Below, piece by piece: positions 1 to 6,689 of a stretch of DNA of 11,954 bases. Positions within the stretch are counted from its first letter, which is position 1. Each line of letters starts with the position of its first letter. The stretch is from contig ML770272.1 of NCBI GenBank assembly GCA_009733575.1, positions 1-11,954 of the forward strand. Reading direction: 5' to 3'. The stretch is from Gymnopus androsaceus JB14. Taxonomy: Eukaryota; Basidiomycota; Agaricomycetes; Agaricales; Omphalotaceae. The translations under genes were made by a program, and so were the position numbers. Under the pieces are notes generated by a model, which saw only the letters and a program-made list of their open reading frames with translations, did not search any database and was not told the DNA's origin.

Positions 1-278
1 GCACTGTTATTCCCCGTCGAATGTATGAAAGAATACCTACTCGGAGCCTGCCCCTCTTCTGTTTTTCTCCCTCCCGTGAATCATGTTCCAAGCAAGCTTT
101 TTAAATTGATTTTATCTACTACTACTTTTATGGTCTGTATGAGGCCGTAAGCGACCGCATTTCGACGGTTGTATACGGTATGATGGCGCAGACAAGCCAT
201 ACTGTACATTTTACCTCTGAAACCTTATACAGGATGGTTACGGCTATGGTGCGGATCCCTGGTTGAGCTAGAGCACAA
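1..278. other. Unassigned left flank
   Basis: I see no convincing gene, RNA or repeat here. Frames are short and broken. The stretch ends at the AA dinucleotide (277-278) that precedes element E1; AA also follows E1 (547-548), so this is probably the left half of the target sequence into which E1 inserted. Confidence 0.6.
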
Positions 279-546
279 CATCAGCAAAACCTGGATAATT
301 GCCATAGCTGTTATAGCAAGCCATAGCAGCCATAGAACTATGAACTGCTATGAATTGCTATGGGTAGCTATGAGTTACTATGGACTTCACAAACTATATT
401 GCCCATTGACAGATGTCATGCTCTATAGCAATCCATAGCAGCCCATAGCAGCCCATAGCAGCTCATAGCTCTGGATAGATGGGGACCTTGCTATGGGTGC
501 TATGGGTGCTATGAGTGCTATCCAGTTCACCCAGGTTTTGCTGATG
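279..546. mobile_element. Palindromic MITE-like element E1 (CATCAG termini)
   Basis: Both ends carry the same 16-bp inverted terminal repeat, CATCAGCAAAACCTGG at 279-294 and its reverse complement at 531-546. The direct dinucleotide AA flanks it (277-278 and 547-548), consistent with a 2-bp target duplication. The interior is filled with short units in opposite orientations. Around 340-390 a ctatg-type unit repeats every 10 bp; around 430-475 CCATAGCAGC repeats three times in 10-bp steps; around 490-525 a gctatgggt-type unit repeats in 9-bp steps. There is no coding frame, so it must be non-autonomous. The termini match those of E2 and E3, but the internal words are different. The superfamily of its transposase is unknown. 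Confidence 0.75.
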
Positions 547-707
547 AAGCAGTGAGGGCCTCTGCCACTGCCACTTCTAATTCAACTTCTGATACCTCTA
601 CAAATAAAATACCATTAACCCAATCATCCCAAGGGGGAACCGGGATTACGGACTGGTACACTCCGGTGGTTGGGTGGTTCACCCTCCAGACCACTCACCT
701 GTAGCAG
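547..707. other. Unassigned segment between E1 and E0
   Basis: This is single-copy sequence within the window. One plus-strand frame is open from about 548 to the TAG at 713; it is Ser/Thr-rich at first and then reads TDWYTPVVGWFTL. I do not recognise it. It could be a fragment of a gene or older element that E1 interrupted, or a chance open frame. Confidence 0.3.
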
Positions 708-1159
708 TAACTTTAATAGATTAATAAGGATAAGTTGTCATCAGTCTATTCTATTAAATAGTGACATGCGGTCGTCAGGCCAAAACCCAGTCAGTAGCAC
801 TAAGTGCAAACCCTAACATAGAGAACTGATCAAAACATTGTCAAACAATAGGTTAGCAAAGGTTAGGGGTTAAGGGGTTAGGGTTAGGGTTAGGTAGAGT
901 AGGGATAGAGCACAGGGTAGGGTTAGGGTCGGATAGAGGGTGGTCTGATAAATCCAAGGAGGGGTGTCAGTTTTTTCCCATGGGCCCTAGTTCAGCCGCT
1001 ACAGCCATTTCAAGTTTTAATCACATGATCTACATGATAGGTTGTTGTGTTTAATTAATTAGACCTACGTAGTTCAATTTGGCATGCAGGATAGCTTCTT
1101 GCTATTTAATAGAATAGACTAACGACAACTTATTGTTATTTAATCTATTAAAATTACAA
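708..1159. mobile_element. Inverted-repeat element E0 with telomere-like core
   Basis: Two arms of about 54-55 bp, 708-761 and 1102-1156, are imperfect reverse complements. They share AATAGATTAA, ATAAGTTGTC and AGTCTATTCTATTAAATAG. TAGCAG lies just outside each arm (702-707 and 1160-1165) and may be the target duplication, although the right outer end is uncertain by a few bases. The core contains TTAGGG-like repeats and the motif ggggtgtcag plus a T-run (961-976). That motif recurs in block E6. No coding frame is visible, so I read it as a non-autonomous DNA element. It abuts the truncated Gypsy LTR on the right and may have replaced that LTR's 5' part. Confidence 0.6.
851..930 (+). repeat. 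TTAGGG-like interstitial repeat tract
   Basis: GGTTAG, GGTTAGGGG and perfect TTAGGG units (about 878-895) cluster here, followed by looser GGGTAGGGTTAGGG. The complementary form CCCTAAC occurs upstream near 811-817, so the two orientations face each other inside E0. TTAGGG is the common fungal telomere unit. The tract is degenerate and internal, so it is interstitial and not a chromosome end. Confidence 0.75.
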
Positions 1160-1570
1160 TAGCAGCTGAATCTTCGCAAGTTCCTATTCATTCTTATTGT
1201 TTATCTTTTATATTACTTATTGTTTTTCTACTGAATTAACTGTCAATACTTATTATACTTCTACTGAATACTTACTTACCTCGGCCTGATAGCTCTTTGA
1301 GTATATAAGCTATAGTATTCTGTTTAGTAGTCTTCAGTTTAAATATCAACTTGGATAACTACTTCTCCGGAGATTACCTTTGTCATTGTCTTTATCGTTT
1401 GTCGGCCTTCCACCGACAACGATTACTCTCTTCATCGGACTACATGATGTAGCGAGGGTGTTGTTAATAACTTCACCATCAGTCCATCACCTTGAGTGGC
1501 AGTTGCTATCAATTGTTGACAATCCATTGGCGAGCCTTTCCTGCTGCTTGATCATAGCACGCTCCTAACA
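1160..1570 (+). mobile_element. 5'-truncated LTR of the Gypsy relic
   Basis: The segment ends in CTCCTAACA at 1570, a typical ...CA LTR end, with the retrotransposon's open frame beginning 50 bp later. It aligns loosely with the solo LTR at 3308-4016. Both have repeated CTTATTG and ACTGAAT pyrimidine-rich stretches, a TATA-like box, a TCAGTTYAAAWATCAACTT block, a GGTGTTGYTAATARCTTCACC block and a TAACA end. The 5' part, expected to start with TG, is missing and E0 sits in its place. The 62-codon frame at 1380-1568 starts with TTG and lies wholly inside the LTR, so I do not call it a gene. Confidence 0.65.
1302..1309 (+). promoter_or_regulatory. Putative LTR TATA box
   Basis: TATATAAG lies in the LTR about 260 bp before its 3' end, in the position expected for the U3 promoter. 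The related solo LTR has TATTTAAG at the equivalent place (3675-3682). Function is inferred from position only. Confidence 0.45.
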
Positions 1571-1620
1571 AGATTGCTAAGGACCATTAATGGGACCAGG
1601 CAGAGGCTTACTTCTCAAAT

Positions 1621-1963
1621 ATGGTAGATCTTCAAGAAGGATATGATGAGGTTGAATTAAATGATCAACTTGAGCCTTTAAGAAATTTGATGGTCTGAAT
1701 GAGCAAAATCAATGAGATTAAGCAGAGACTGGATCAAATGGAAGCCAAGCGCAAAGACAATATCAGAGTATAGAACCAGGAAGGGTTGCCTTGTGGAAAA
1801 AACTGGTAAGCTCAATGATGAAGAAACAAATTGGGTCCGTGAAAGGAACCAGTGCGAGTGCAAAAGCTCCAGAGGACGATTCAAAATGCATAGAAAAGAA
1901 AGGAAAGAAGGTGACCTTTGATGGAGTGCATTTCCATCAAGAGGGACCTTCAAGAAGAAAAAA
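1621..1963 (+). pseudogene. Gag-like leader region of Gypsy relic, degraded
   Basis: The first ATG after the LTR (1621) opens a frame that reads about 25 codons to a TGA. It continues with a charged, probably coiled-coil stretch (INEIKQRLDQMEAKRKDN), then a TAG and a further stop. Lys/Glu-rich sequence continues in other frames, for example KKVTFDGVHF near 1908-1937. The A6 run at 1958-1963 is the likely point where the frame moves into that of the protease segment. No capsid domain and no CCHC zinc knuckle are visible, so much of gag is either deleted or was never in this part. It lies directly upstream of the protease. Confidence 0.5.
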
Positions 1964-3307
1964 GATAGGCTTGCAGAGAAGGATGATAAAGTCAAATATG
2001 TGCCCCCGGCACTACAAAGCTCACAAGGAATAGAAGGATCAAGGCCATCAATTCAACTACCATCACATGAAATGAGTGAGACCAACAAGGAGGAAGAAGA
2101 GTTGGAACAGGAAGCAGTTCCTAGACTGCCCACACCTCCTCGAGAAACAACTCCTGCATTAAAGGAAATGGCAAGAAGACCGTTCAATCAGGTCCAGCTA
2201 TTAGTTGTGACTCCTATGCCCAGAAATTTGCCAAAAGAAGAAAAGATTACTTTGAGAGGCAGAATAGAAGAAAATGTGGTGGCACAAACCCCAAAATTTA
2301 AACTCCAGAATGTGCTGCATCAGGAAGGATTGGCTGAAAGATTAGCTGCAAGATTGTATTCGCAAAATGTCGAATTAATGGAGGCTGAACTACTAGCCAT
2401 TGCTCCTGAAGTATGCAAAATTATGATACAAAAAGCCAAGAATCAGCAAGTCAAACCTAGAACCTGGGAATCAGCTGAAGTATTCACTTTATCTGAACCT
2501 GGAGAAATGGTGAAACCATGTGGAGTTCATATTCTGAGCAAGTATCTGGATGTCAACGATATGTATATGCCAGCTGAAGATATGTTTGAAGTGCTTACAG
2601 AAAAACGTAATGGACTAAAGGTAGGATCAATTGTACAGAAAGACCCAATTCAGTGTTTCAAATATGACATGAATGAAGATGATGAACAAAAAGATATGAT
2701 TGTGGTAGCACACCAAGGCAATGGTCTTCAAGTCATGTATCCTAGCATTAACGGAAAAAAGGCAGATATAGAGTTGACTCTAGACAGCAGTTCCCAAATT
2801 GTGGCAATAGATAGAGTAATCGCCATAGGATTGACTATATCTCGGGATCCTACTTTCACTATACAAATGCAGGATGTGCATGGTGGAATCCAGCGAACGT
2901 TGGGTCTAGCTAAGAACGTAGCATTCAAGTTTGGGCATGTCACCTGAGTATACCTACAATGCCATGTTCAAGATAGAGCACCATATGAAGTACTGATAGG
3001 AAGACCCTTCAACATACTTACGGAAAGCAAAATCAAGAATTGGGGCAATGGTGATCAAGAACTTACTATCACAGATCCAAACACAGGTGAAAGGTGCACT
3101 GTGGGAACTCATCCAAAAGGAAGTTATCCCCAGCAAACACAGATAGACACTTCAAGATATAATATGCCTATAAAGCAACCCCAGGATCAGGATAAAGAAA
3201 TGTCAAAAGGAGAAAACATAAATTTCATCCCTCAATAATCTGAGTAGCAAACAGGGAGAGGAGCATGAACTTGCTATAAGTTTCCACTTTAATGAGCAAA
3301 GAGAAGT
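1922..3307 (+). pseudogene. Gypsy pol N-terminus with retropepsin-like protease
   Basis: The frame is open from 1922 to a TGA at 2945-2947, resumes in the same frame at 2948, and runs to a TAA at 3236-3238. A shift then leads into another frame that reaches the solo LTR at 3307. The region at about 2700-3110 is the aspartic protease: a strand ending in LDSSSQIVAI (active-site Asp from codon 2783-2785), then LGLAKNVAF, then after the stop VYLQCHV and APYEVLIGRPFN, matching the retropepsin flap and ILGRPF-type motif of Gypsy elements. The usual D-S/T-G triad reads D-S-S. The apparent start at 2000 is GTG and is not a real initiator. The protein would process Gag-Pol in an intact element. Confidence 0.75.
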
Positions 3308-4021
3308 TGTTATATCTATGCTATCATCACCAATCATTTCCGACACTTGCCATTGATCAATCAACCTTTTGATGTAACTACTGTTATATCCATACAATCA
3401 TCACCGCTTATTGCCAACGTCCGACACTCGCTGCTGATGTTTGACACTTGCCGCCAATTTCCGATCAATTGCCATATCGATCTGATAGCTGCCCTTTACC
3501 TTCGGAAACATCCCTATCATGTTTGGACACACTTTCCAATACTTATTGTTTTATTCCTCTTATATTCTTTTGTCTTTCTTACTGAATTACTTTATTGTTA
3601 TACTTACTGAATACACTCCCGGATATATATTACTTATTGTTCTTTACATTTATCCGTTTATCCGAACTCACTAGTATTTAAGTAGTATACCATGTATTGT
3701 AACTTCAGTTCAAAAATCAACTTAGCCTAGCTGATCTTCTCTATTCTTATTTCCAACATCTCTGCCAATCAATCGATCAACATTGCGATTGATTTGCGAT
3801 CGACTTATGGCTGTGCATTTGCTCTGCTCTGCCCTTCTTCCACTCCTTTCCTCTGGGACACATTACAGTGTGTTAAGGGTGTTGCTAATAGCTTCACCGA
3901 GTCCCATTACTTCAAAGGTCCAACCCGGATCATCAATCAATTGACATCAGTCGATTCCCACGATCGATTTGCGATTGATTTCCCACTGCTTCGATCTGGG
4001 CTGCACGAGCTTAACAGAAGT
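3303..4021 (+). mobile_element. Solo LTR with 5-bp target duplication
   Basis: The LTR runs TGTTATATC at 3308 to CTTAACA at 4016 (709 bp), TG...CA as expected. GAAGT lies directly on both sides (3303-3307 and 4017-4021), a perfect 5-bp target duplication. It sits inside a pol codon; LTR plus one duplication is 714 bp, divisible by three, and pol frames on both sides agree. A second TGTTATATC-type start at 3382 suggests an internal partial duplication of the LTR's 5' end. No internal region remains, so it probably arose by LTR-LTR recombination. It is a diverged relative of the LTR at 1160-1570. The small frames inside it, such as 3347-3610 and 3794-4030, are incidental. Confidence 0.85.
3675..3682 (+). 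promoter_or_regulatory. Putative TATA-like box of solo LTR
   Basis: TATTTAAG sits at the position corresponding to TATATAAG in the upstream LTR. It is followed at a similar distance by the shared TCAGTTCAAAAATCAACTT block. The plus-strand orientation follows the orientation of the LTR. Confidence 0.35.
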
Positions 4022-4371
4022 TATAATTGAAGGATGGAAAAAGGCAGAAGGAGTCTGTTTCTCAGAGCCAGAACTCGCAGAACTATACAATGGCCTGTTC
4101 AGAGCACCTTGAGAAACAGCATCCTGAAGATATGCAAGCAATAAGAAACTACCTAAATCATGAGGTAGATCGTGATCAGATGCGCATATTTAGCATGTGG
4201 AGAGAAGGACTAATGGACAAAGGTTGGATAGGGCTGACTCCGTTCAAGTAAAAGTGCCTGTTTCAGAAATTACAAATTTGGTACTTGCCCATGATAAGGC
4301 ATGTAATGATTAGATGAAAGATCAGATTGTCTTGAGAAAATCAAGGCATCTCTTGAAACAAACTGGTGATG
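4017..4371 (+). pseudogene. Gypsy pol segment between protease and RT, degraded
   Basis: After the solo LTR the pol frame resumes in register as EGWKKAEGVCFSEPELAELY, up to a stop near 4108. The open sequence then moves to a second frame (EHLEKQHPEDMQAIRNYLNH to a TAA at 4249-4251). It moves again to a third (VPVSEITNLVLAHDKACND, stop, then LRKSRHLLKQTGD) that runs into E2. At least two frameshifts and two stops are therefore present. In intact relatives this stretch links protease to reverse transcriptase and has no catalytic motif that I recognise. Confidence 0.6.
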
Positions 4372-4466
4372 GCATCAGAAAAAACTGTTTTGGGACCAGG
4401 AGGATCTAAGGTCACCTAGTCCTTTTAGGCAACCTGAGGCATCCTAGTTGGCCCAAGAAAAAGGGT

Positions 4467-4493
4467 AAAACTTTGGACACCTCAGGTATCCTA
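4467..4493 (+). repeat. 27-bp shared box, copy 1 (E2 left arm)
   Basis: This box begins AAAACTTTGGACACCTCAGG and ends TATCCTA. It occurs four times without a mismatch: 4467-4493 and 5351-5377 on plus, 4628-4654 and 5493-5519 on minus, always at the inner edge of an arm of E2 or E3. Conservation between the two otherwise diverged elements suggests a recognition or structural role, which is inference. Confidence 0.85.
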
Positions 4494-4627
4494 ATCATCC
4501 TGGGATGTCCTGGGGTATCCTGGGGTATCCTGAGGCATCCTAGGATAAAAGTTCCATCCCAGGATGCCTCAGGATGCCTCAGGATGCCCCAGGACATCCC
4601 AGGATCTCCCAGGACACCTAGGATGAC

Positions 4628-4654
4628 TAGGATACCTGAGGTGTCCAAAGTTTT
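4628..4654 (-). repeat. 27-bp shared box, copy 2 (E2 right arm)
   Basis: Reverse-complement copy of the box at 4467-4493, at the inner edge of E2's right arm, with no mismatch. Confidence 0.85.
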
Positions 4655-4749
4655 ACCCTTTTTCCTGGGCCAACTAGAATGCCCCAGGCTGCCTAAGAGG
4701 ACTAGGTGACCTTAGATCCTCCTGGGCCCAAAACAGTTTTTGCTGATGC

Positions 4750-5276
4750 TGAGGAAACTCTGCAGGTTTTAAAATACAAACCAGTAGGAGTAAAAGTACA
4801 TCCAGTAAAAGCGGAATTGCCAGACAGATTTTGGGTAGTAAGGAACATTGTGGGAGATCCTTTGCAAGGAATGCCTGTGTTGCCTGTTAGACCACCAGAA
4901 TTCATCCCAGGCAAATGTTATACACTGGAAAGAGCTAAGATCATTGACAAAATCCATGAGGATTTTCTATGGCCACAAGAATGGTTGCTTATGCACCATC
5001 TTATGAAAGTACAAGAGAAAGGATTTGCATGGGACACATCAGAAGGAGGCATGTTTCGAACGGACTTCTTTCCCCTGGTGAAATTTCCGGTACTACCGCA
5101 TGAGCCTTGGGTAAAGAAAAATATTCCGATCCCACCTGGTATTTTCAAGGAAGTATGCAAAGTAATCAAGACAAAAATTGATAAGCCTTTGAGTTCAAGC
5201 TACAGATTGCAATGGTTTTGTGTAATAAAGAAAGATGGAAAAAGTTTGCAAATAGTCCATAGCTTGGAACCTCTCA
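4750..5276 (+). pseudogene. Gypsy reverse transcriptase N-terminal part, interrupted
   Basis: The uninterrupted frame carries KYKPVGVKVHPVKAELPDRF, then VVRNIVGDPLQGMPVLP, then WLLMHHLMKVQEKGFAWD, MFRTDFFPLVKFPVLPHEPW, IPIPPGIFKEVCKVI, and finally SSSYRLQWFCVIKKDGKSLQ and IVHSLEPL. This order is the pre-RT region and finger subdomain of fungal Ty3/Gypsy reverse transcriptases, ending just before the palm; the catalytic YxDD box is absent. The frame is longer than the gene relic: it begins with a GTG inside E2 (4706) and runs into E3 (to 5533), so a 275-codon prediction here would be chimeric. Expression as a functional enzyme is not possible. Confidence 0.8.
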
Positions 5277-5350
5277 CATCAGGAAAAATGGTCTGGGCCC
5301 AGGATGACCCCAGGTCACTTAGGCAGCCTAGGCCACCTAGGAATAATGCA

Positions 5351-5377
5351 AAAACTTTGGACACCTCAGGTATCCTA
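5351..5377 (+). repeat. 27-bp shared box, copy 3 (E3 left arm)
   Basis: Same 27 bases as in E2, here 74 bp in from the E3 left terminus; in E2 the box starts 95 bp in. Spacing to the terminus is therefore not fixed. Confidence 0.85.
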
Positions 5378-5492
5378 GGACTCCTAGGACTCCTAAGCCT
5401 CCTAAGCCTCCTAGGAATTCTGAGGGTATCCTCAGGTTGCCTCAGGTTGCCCCAGGATGACCCCCCAGAATGCTTAGGAGGCTTAGGAGGCC

Positions 5493-5519
5493 TAGGATAC
5501 CTGAGGTGTCCAAAGTTTT
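5493..5519 (-). repeat. 27-bp shared box, copy 4 (E3 right arm)
   Basis: Reverse-complement copy at the inner edge of E3's right arm, with no mismatch to the other three. Confidence 0.85.
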
Positions 5520-5593
5520 TGCATTATTCCTAGGTAGCCTAGGCTGCCTAAGTGACCTGGGGCCATCCTGGGCCCAGACCATTTTTCCTGATG

Positions 5594-5638
5594 CAATGCT
5601 GTTACTATACAGAATTCAAGAATCCCTCCAGCAAAGTA
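5594..5638 (+). pseudogene. Gypsy RT remnant after E3
   Basis: The frame continuing from the left side of E3 reads AVTIQNSRIPPAK and then hits a TAA. AVTIQ.S..PP is the segment that directly follows SLEPLN in related Gypsy reverse transcriptases. After about 14 codons similarity stops, so the rest of pol (palm, RNase H, integrase) has been lost or lies elsewhere. Confidence 0.7.
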
Positions 5639-5709
5639 ATCTGGTCCAGTTATACTTAAACATCCGAACATGCCCAACAAATATTAAACATATTTAAATA
5701 TCCCAATTA
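5639..5709. other. AT-rich spacer, target of E5
   Basis: Short AT-rich sequence without coding signal, ending in the TA (5708-5709) that is repeated after E5. It is either the decayed continuation of the Gypsy relic or the older sequence that flanked it. Confidence 0.4.
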
Positions 5710-6456
5710 CTATGGGAGGCTGGCTACTCAGCCACCTAAGGGTTTTTTACCTGGCACATGAGCTATACACGTATGTACAGTACAAAAGGATATTGTGTAT
5801 GTAGAAAAGGGTCTTGCGCGCATTTTGAGCACAGTCCCAGGATTTTCCGATGAAAACTGAGCTCATACCGAATATTTTTCGGAGGTGGGTCCAAATCCGG
5901 CAAAGATAGGGATCCCGGTCAATAGAGCATCGAGACTGCAAATAAATTTCAAAACATACAAATAAAACGGGAGGTGCTTCAGATAAATGTATGAGATGAA
6001 ATACCAAAGTTGCATATCATTGGACCAAGTCCTCATCTTGCAGTGAGTCGAGCCTTTTCTAGGTCATAACATTGATTTCAAGAGAAATTGTATAAAGATT
6101 GGGAAATGCTGCCGAGTACTCAGAGCTAGTAATACTAGGAGGCTCTCAAAACATCCCCAGCATGTAGATGAAGTTTGTAGAGACTTCGTTGTGGCAAGGA
6201 AATAGATGGTTGTGGTGATTCAGGTTTGTCTTTCCAAAAAATGGCTTGAGAAATCACTTTTTACGGCATCTTGCGCCAATATCCAATCAACCATGACTCC
6301 AAGGAGCTTTCATGCACCTCCACCACTTGTTTGGAGCTTCGTAGTATGCTACTCTACAATATAGAAGCCTTTCTGGACCAACCCAAACCCTGTGGACAGT
6401 TGTAGGTACCGTGTGGCTGGGTACTAGGGGGTGGCCGAGTAGCCAGCCTCCCATAG
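5710..6456. mobile_element. TA-flanked inverted-repeat element E5
   Basis: A 27-bp terminal inverted repeat with one mismatch begins CTATGGGAGGCTGGCTACTC at 5710 and closes at 6456. TA lies on both sides (5708-5709 and 6457-6458), the target duplication typical of Tc1/mariner/pogo-type elements and some other superfamilies. At 747 bp, with no convincing transposase frame on either strand, it is a non-autonomous or internally deleted copy. The minus-strand frames at 5747-6007 and 6287-6469 show no recognised domain. Tc1/mariner membership is suggested only by TA and overall form. Confidence 0.8.
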
Positions 6457-6610
6457 TACTACTAGCCACTGCCCTTTTTGTTTAAACAATTTTAAACAAC
6501 TGTGTTGTCACATGATATAGTGAGCATGTGACCATGGGAAACATAGATAAGATTAGTTGTCACATGACATACCATCATTGTAAGCATGTGATGATGAAAA
6601 GTTAGGGTTA

Positions 6611-6630
6611 GGGTTAGCATCAGCTAACCT
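6611..6630. repeat. Hairpin of head-to-head telomere-like units, copy 1
   Basis: GGGTTAGCATCAGCTAACCT has a 7-bp perfect stem (GGTTAGC/GCTAACC) around a 4-nt loop. The G-rich and C-rich forms of the telomere-like unit face each other. Confidence 0.6.
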
Positions 6631-6669
6631 TGACCTGGTCAACAGATGACTGTGGGAAAGTTAAGGGTA

Positions 6670-6689
6670 GGGTTAGCACTAGCTAACCC
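6670..6689. repeat. Hairpin of head-to-head telomere-like units, copy 2
   Basis: GGGTTAGCACTAGCTAACCC has an 8-bp perfect stem around the loop ACTA. It is the tandem counterpart, 59 bp downstream, of the hairpin at 6611-6630; the loop differs while the stem is kept. Confidence 0.6.

Larger units (their letters stand above)
4372..4749. mobile_element. Palindromic MITE-like element E2 (CATCAG termini)
   Basis: The 122-bp arms, 4372-4493 and 4628-4749, are reverse complements with about 7 mismatches by my count (115/122). They start GCATCAG then an A-rich stretch and CTGTTTTGGG, and end with a 27-bp box beginning AAAACTTTGGACACCTCAGG. TG flanks both sides (4370-4371 and 4750-4751), a possible 2-bp target duplication. 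The centre is built of 10-bp units of the type tcctggggta in the left half and ctcaggatgc in the right half. The whole element could fold into a long hairpin. It has no coding capacity. It splits the Gypsy pol, and removal with one TG leaves the pol codons in phase. The frames on both strands at 4412-4709 are palindrome artefacts. Confidence 0.85.
5277..5593. mobile_element. Palindromic MITE-like element E3 (CATCAG termini)
   Basis: The arms of 101 bp, 5277-5377 and 5493-5593, differ at only about 2 positions (99/101). They begin CATCAGGAAAAATGGTCTGG and end with the same 27-bp box as E2. CA flanks both sides (5275-5276 and 5594-5595), giving a 2-bp target duplication. The loop region consists of 9-10-bp units such as ctaggactc, ctaagcctc and ctcaggttgc. 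It is inserted in the reverse-transcriptase sequence: the left flank ends ...SLEPL and the right flank continues AVTIQNS, in phase once E3 and one CA are removed. The near-identical arms suggest a young insertion. It has no coding capacity and is presumably moved by a transposase encoded elsewhere. Confidence 0.88.
1160..5638 (+). mobile_element. Decayed Ty3/Gypsy-type LTR retrotransposon, nested insertions
   Basis: The order is partial LTR, gag-like leader, aspartic protease, linker and reverse-transcriptase N-terminus, which is the Ty3/Gypsy arrangement. It is broken by an in-frame stop at 2945-2947, a stop and frameshift near 3236, further stops and shifts at about 4110-4320, and three insertions (solo LTR, E2, E3). 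It ends abruptly about 14 codons after E3; RNase H, integrase and the 3' LTR are absent from the window. It cannot be autonomous. Assignment to an agaricomycete-type Gypsy lineage rests on recalled motif similarity. Confidence 0.8.

Noticed and set aside
430..530. CRISPR-like regular short repeats
   Set aside because: Units are 9-10 bp without spacers and form part of an inverted-repeat element in a eukaryotic context.
851..930. Chromosome telomere
   Set aside because: The tract is degenerate, internal and embedded in an inverted-repeat element; sequence continues normally on both sides.
1380..1568. 62-codon plus-strand frame
   Set aside because: Starts with TTG and lies entirely within the LTR; no domain or conserved start.
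3347..3610. 87-codon plus-strand frame with a hydrophobic end
   Set aside because: Inside the solo LTR; the hydrophobic tail is a by-product of pyrimidine-rich LTR sequence.
4412..4709. Two 78-codon frames on opposite strands with nearly the same translation
   Set aside because: They are the two arms of palindrome E2 read on each strand, not genes.
4372..4749. 8-bp target duplication for the CATCAG elements
   Set aside because: Flanks of E1, E2 and E3 do not agree over 8 bp; only 2-bp matches are consistent with the pol reading frame.
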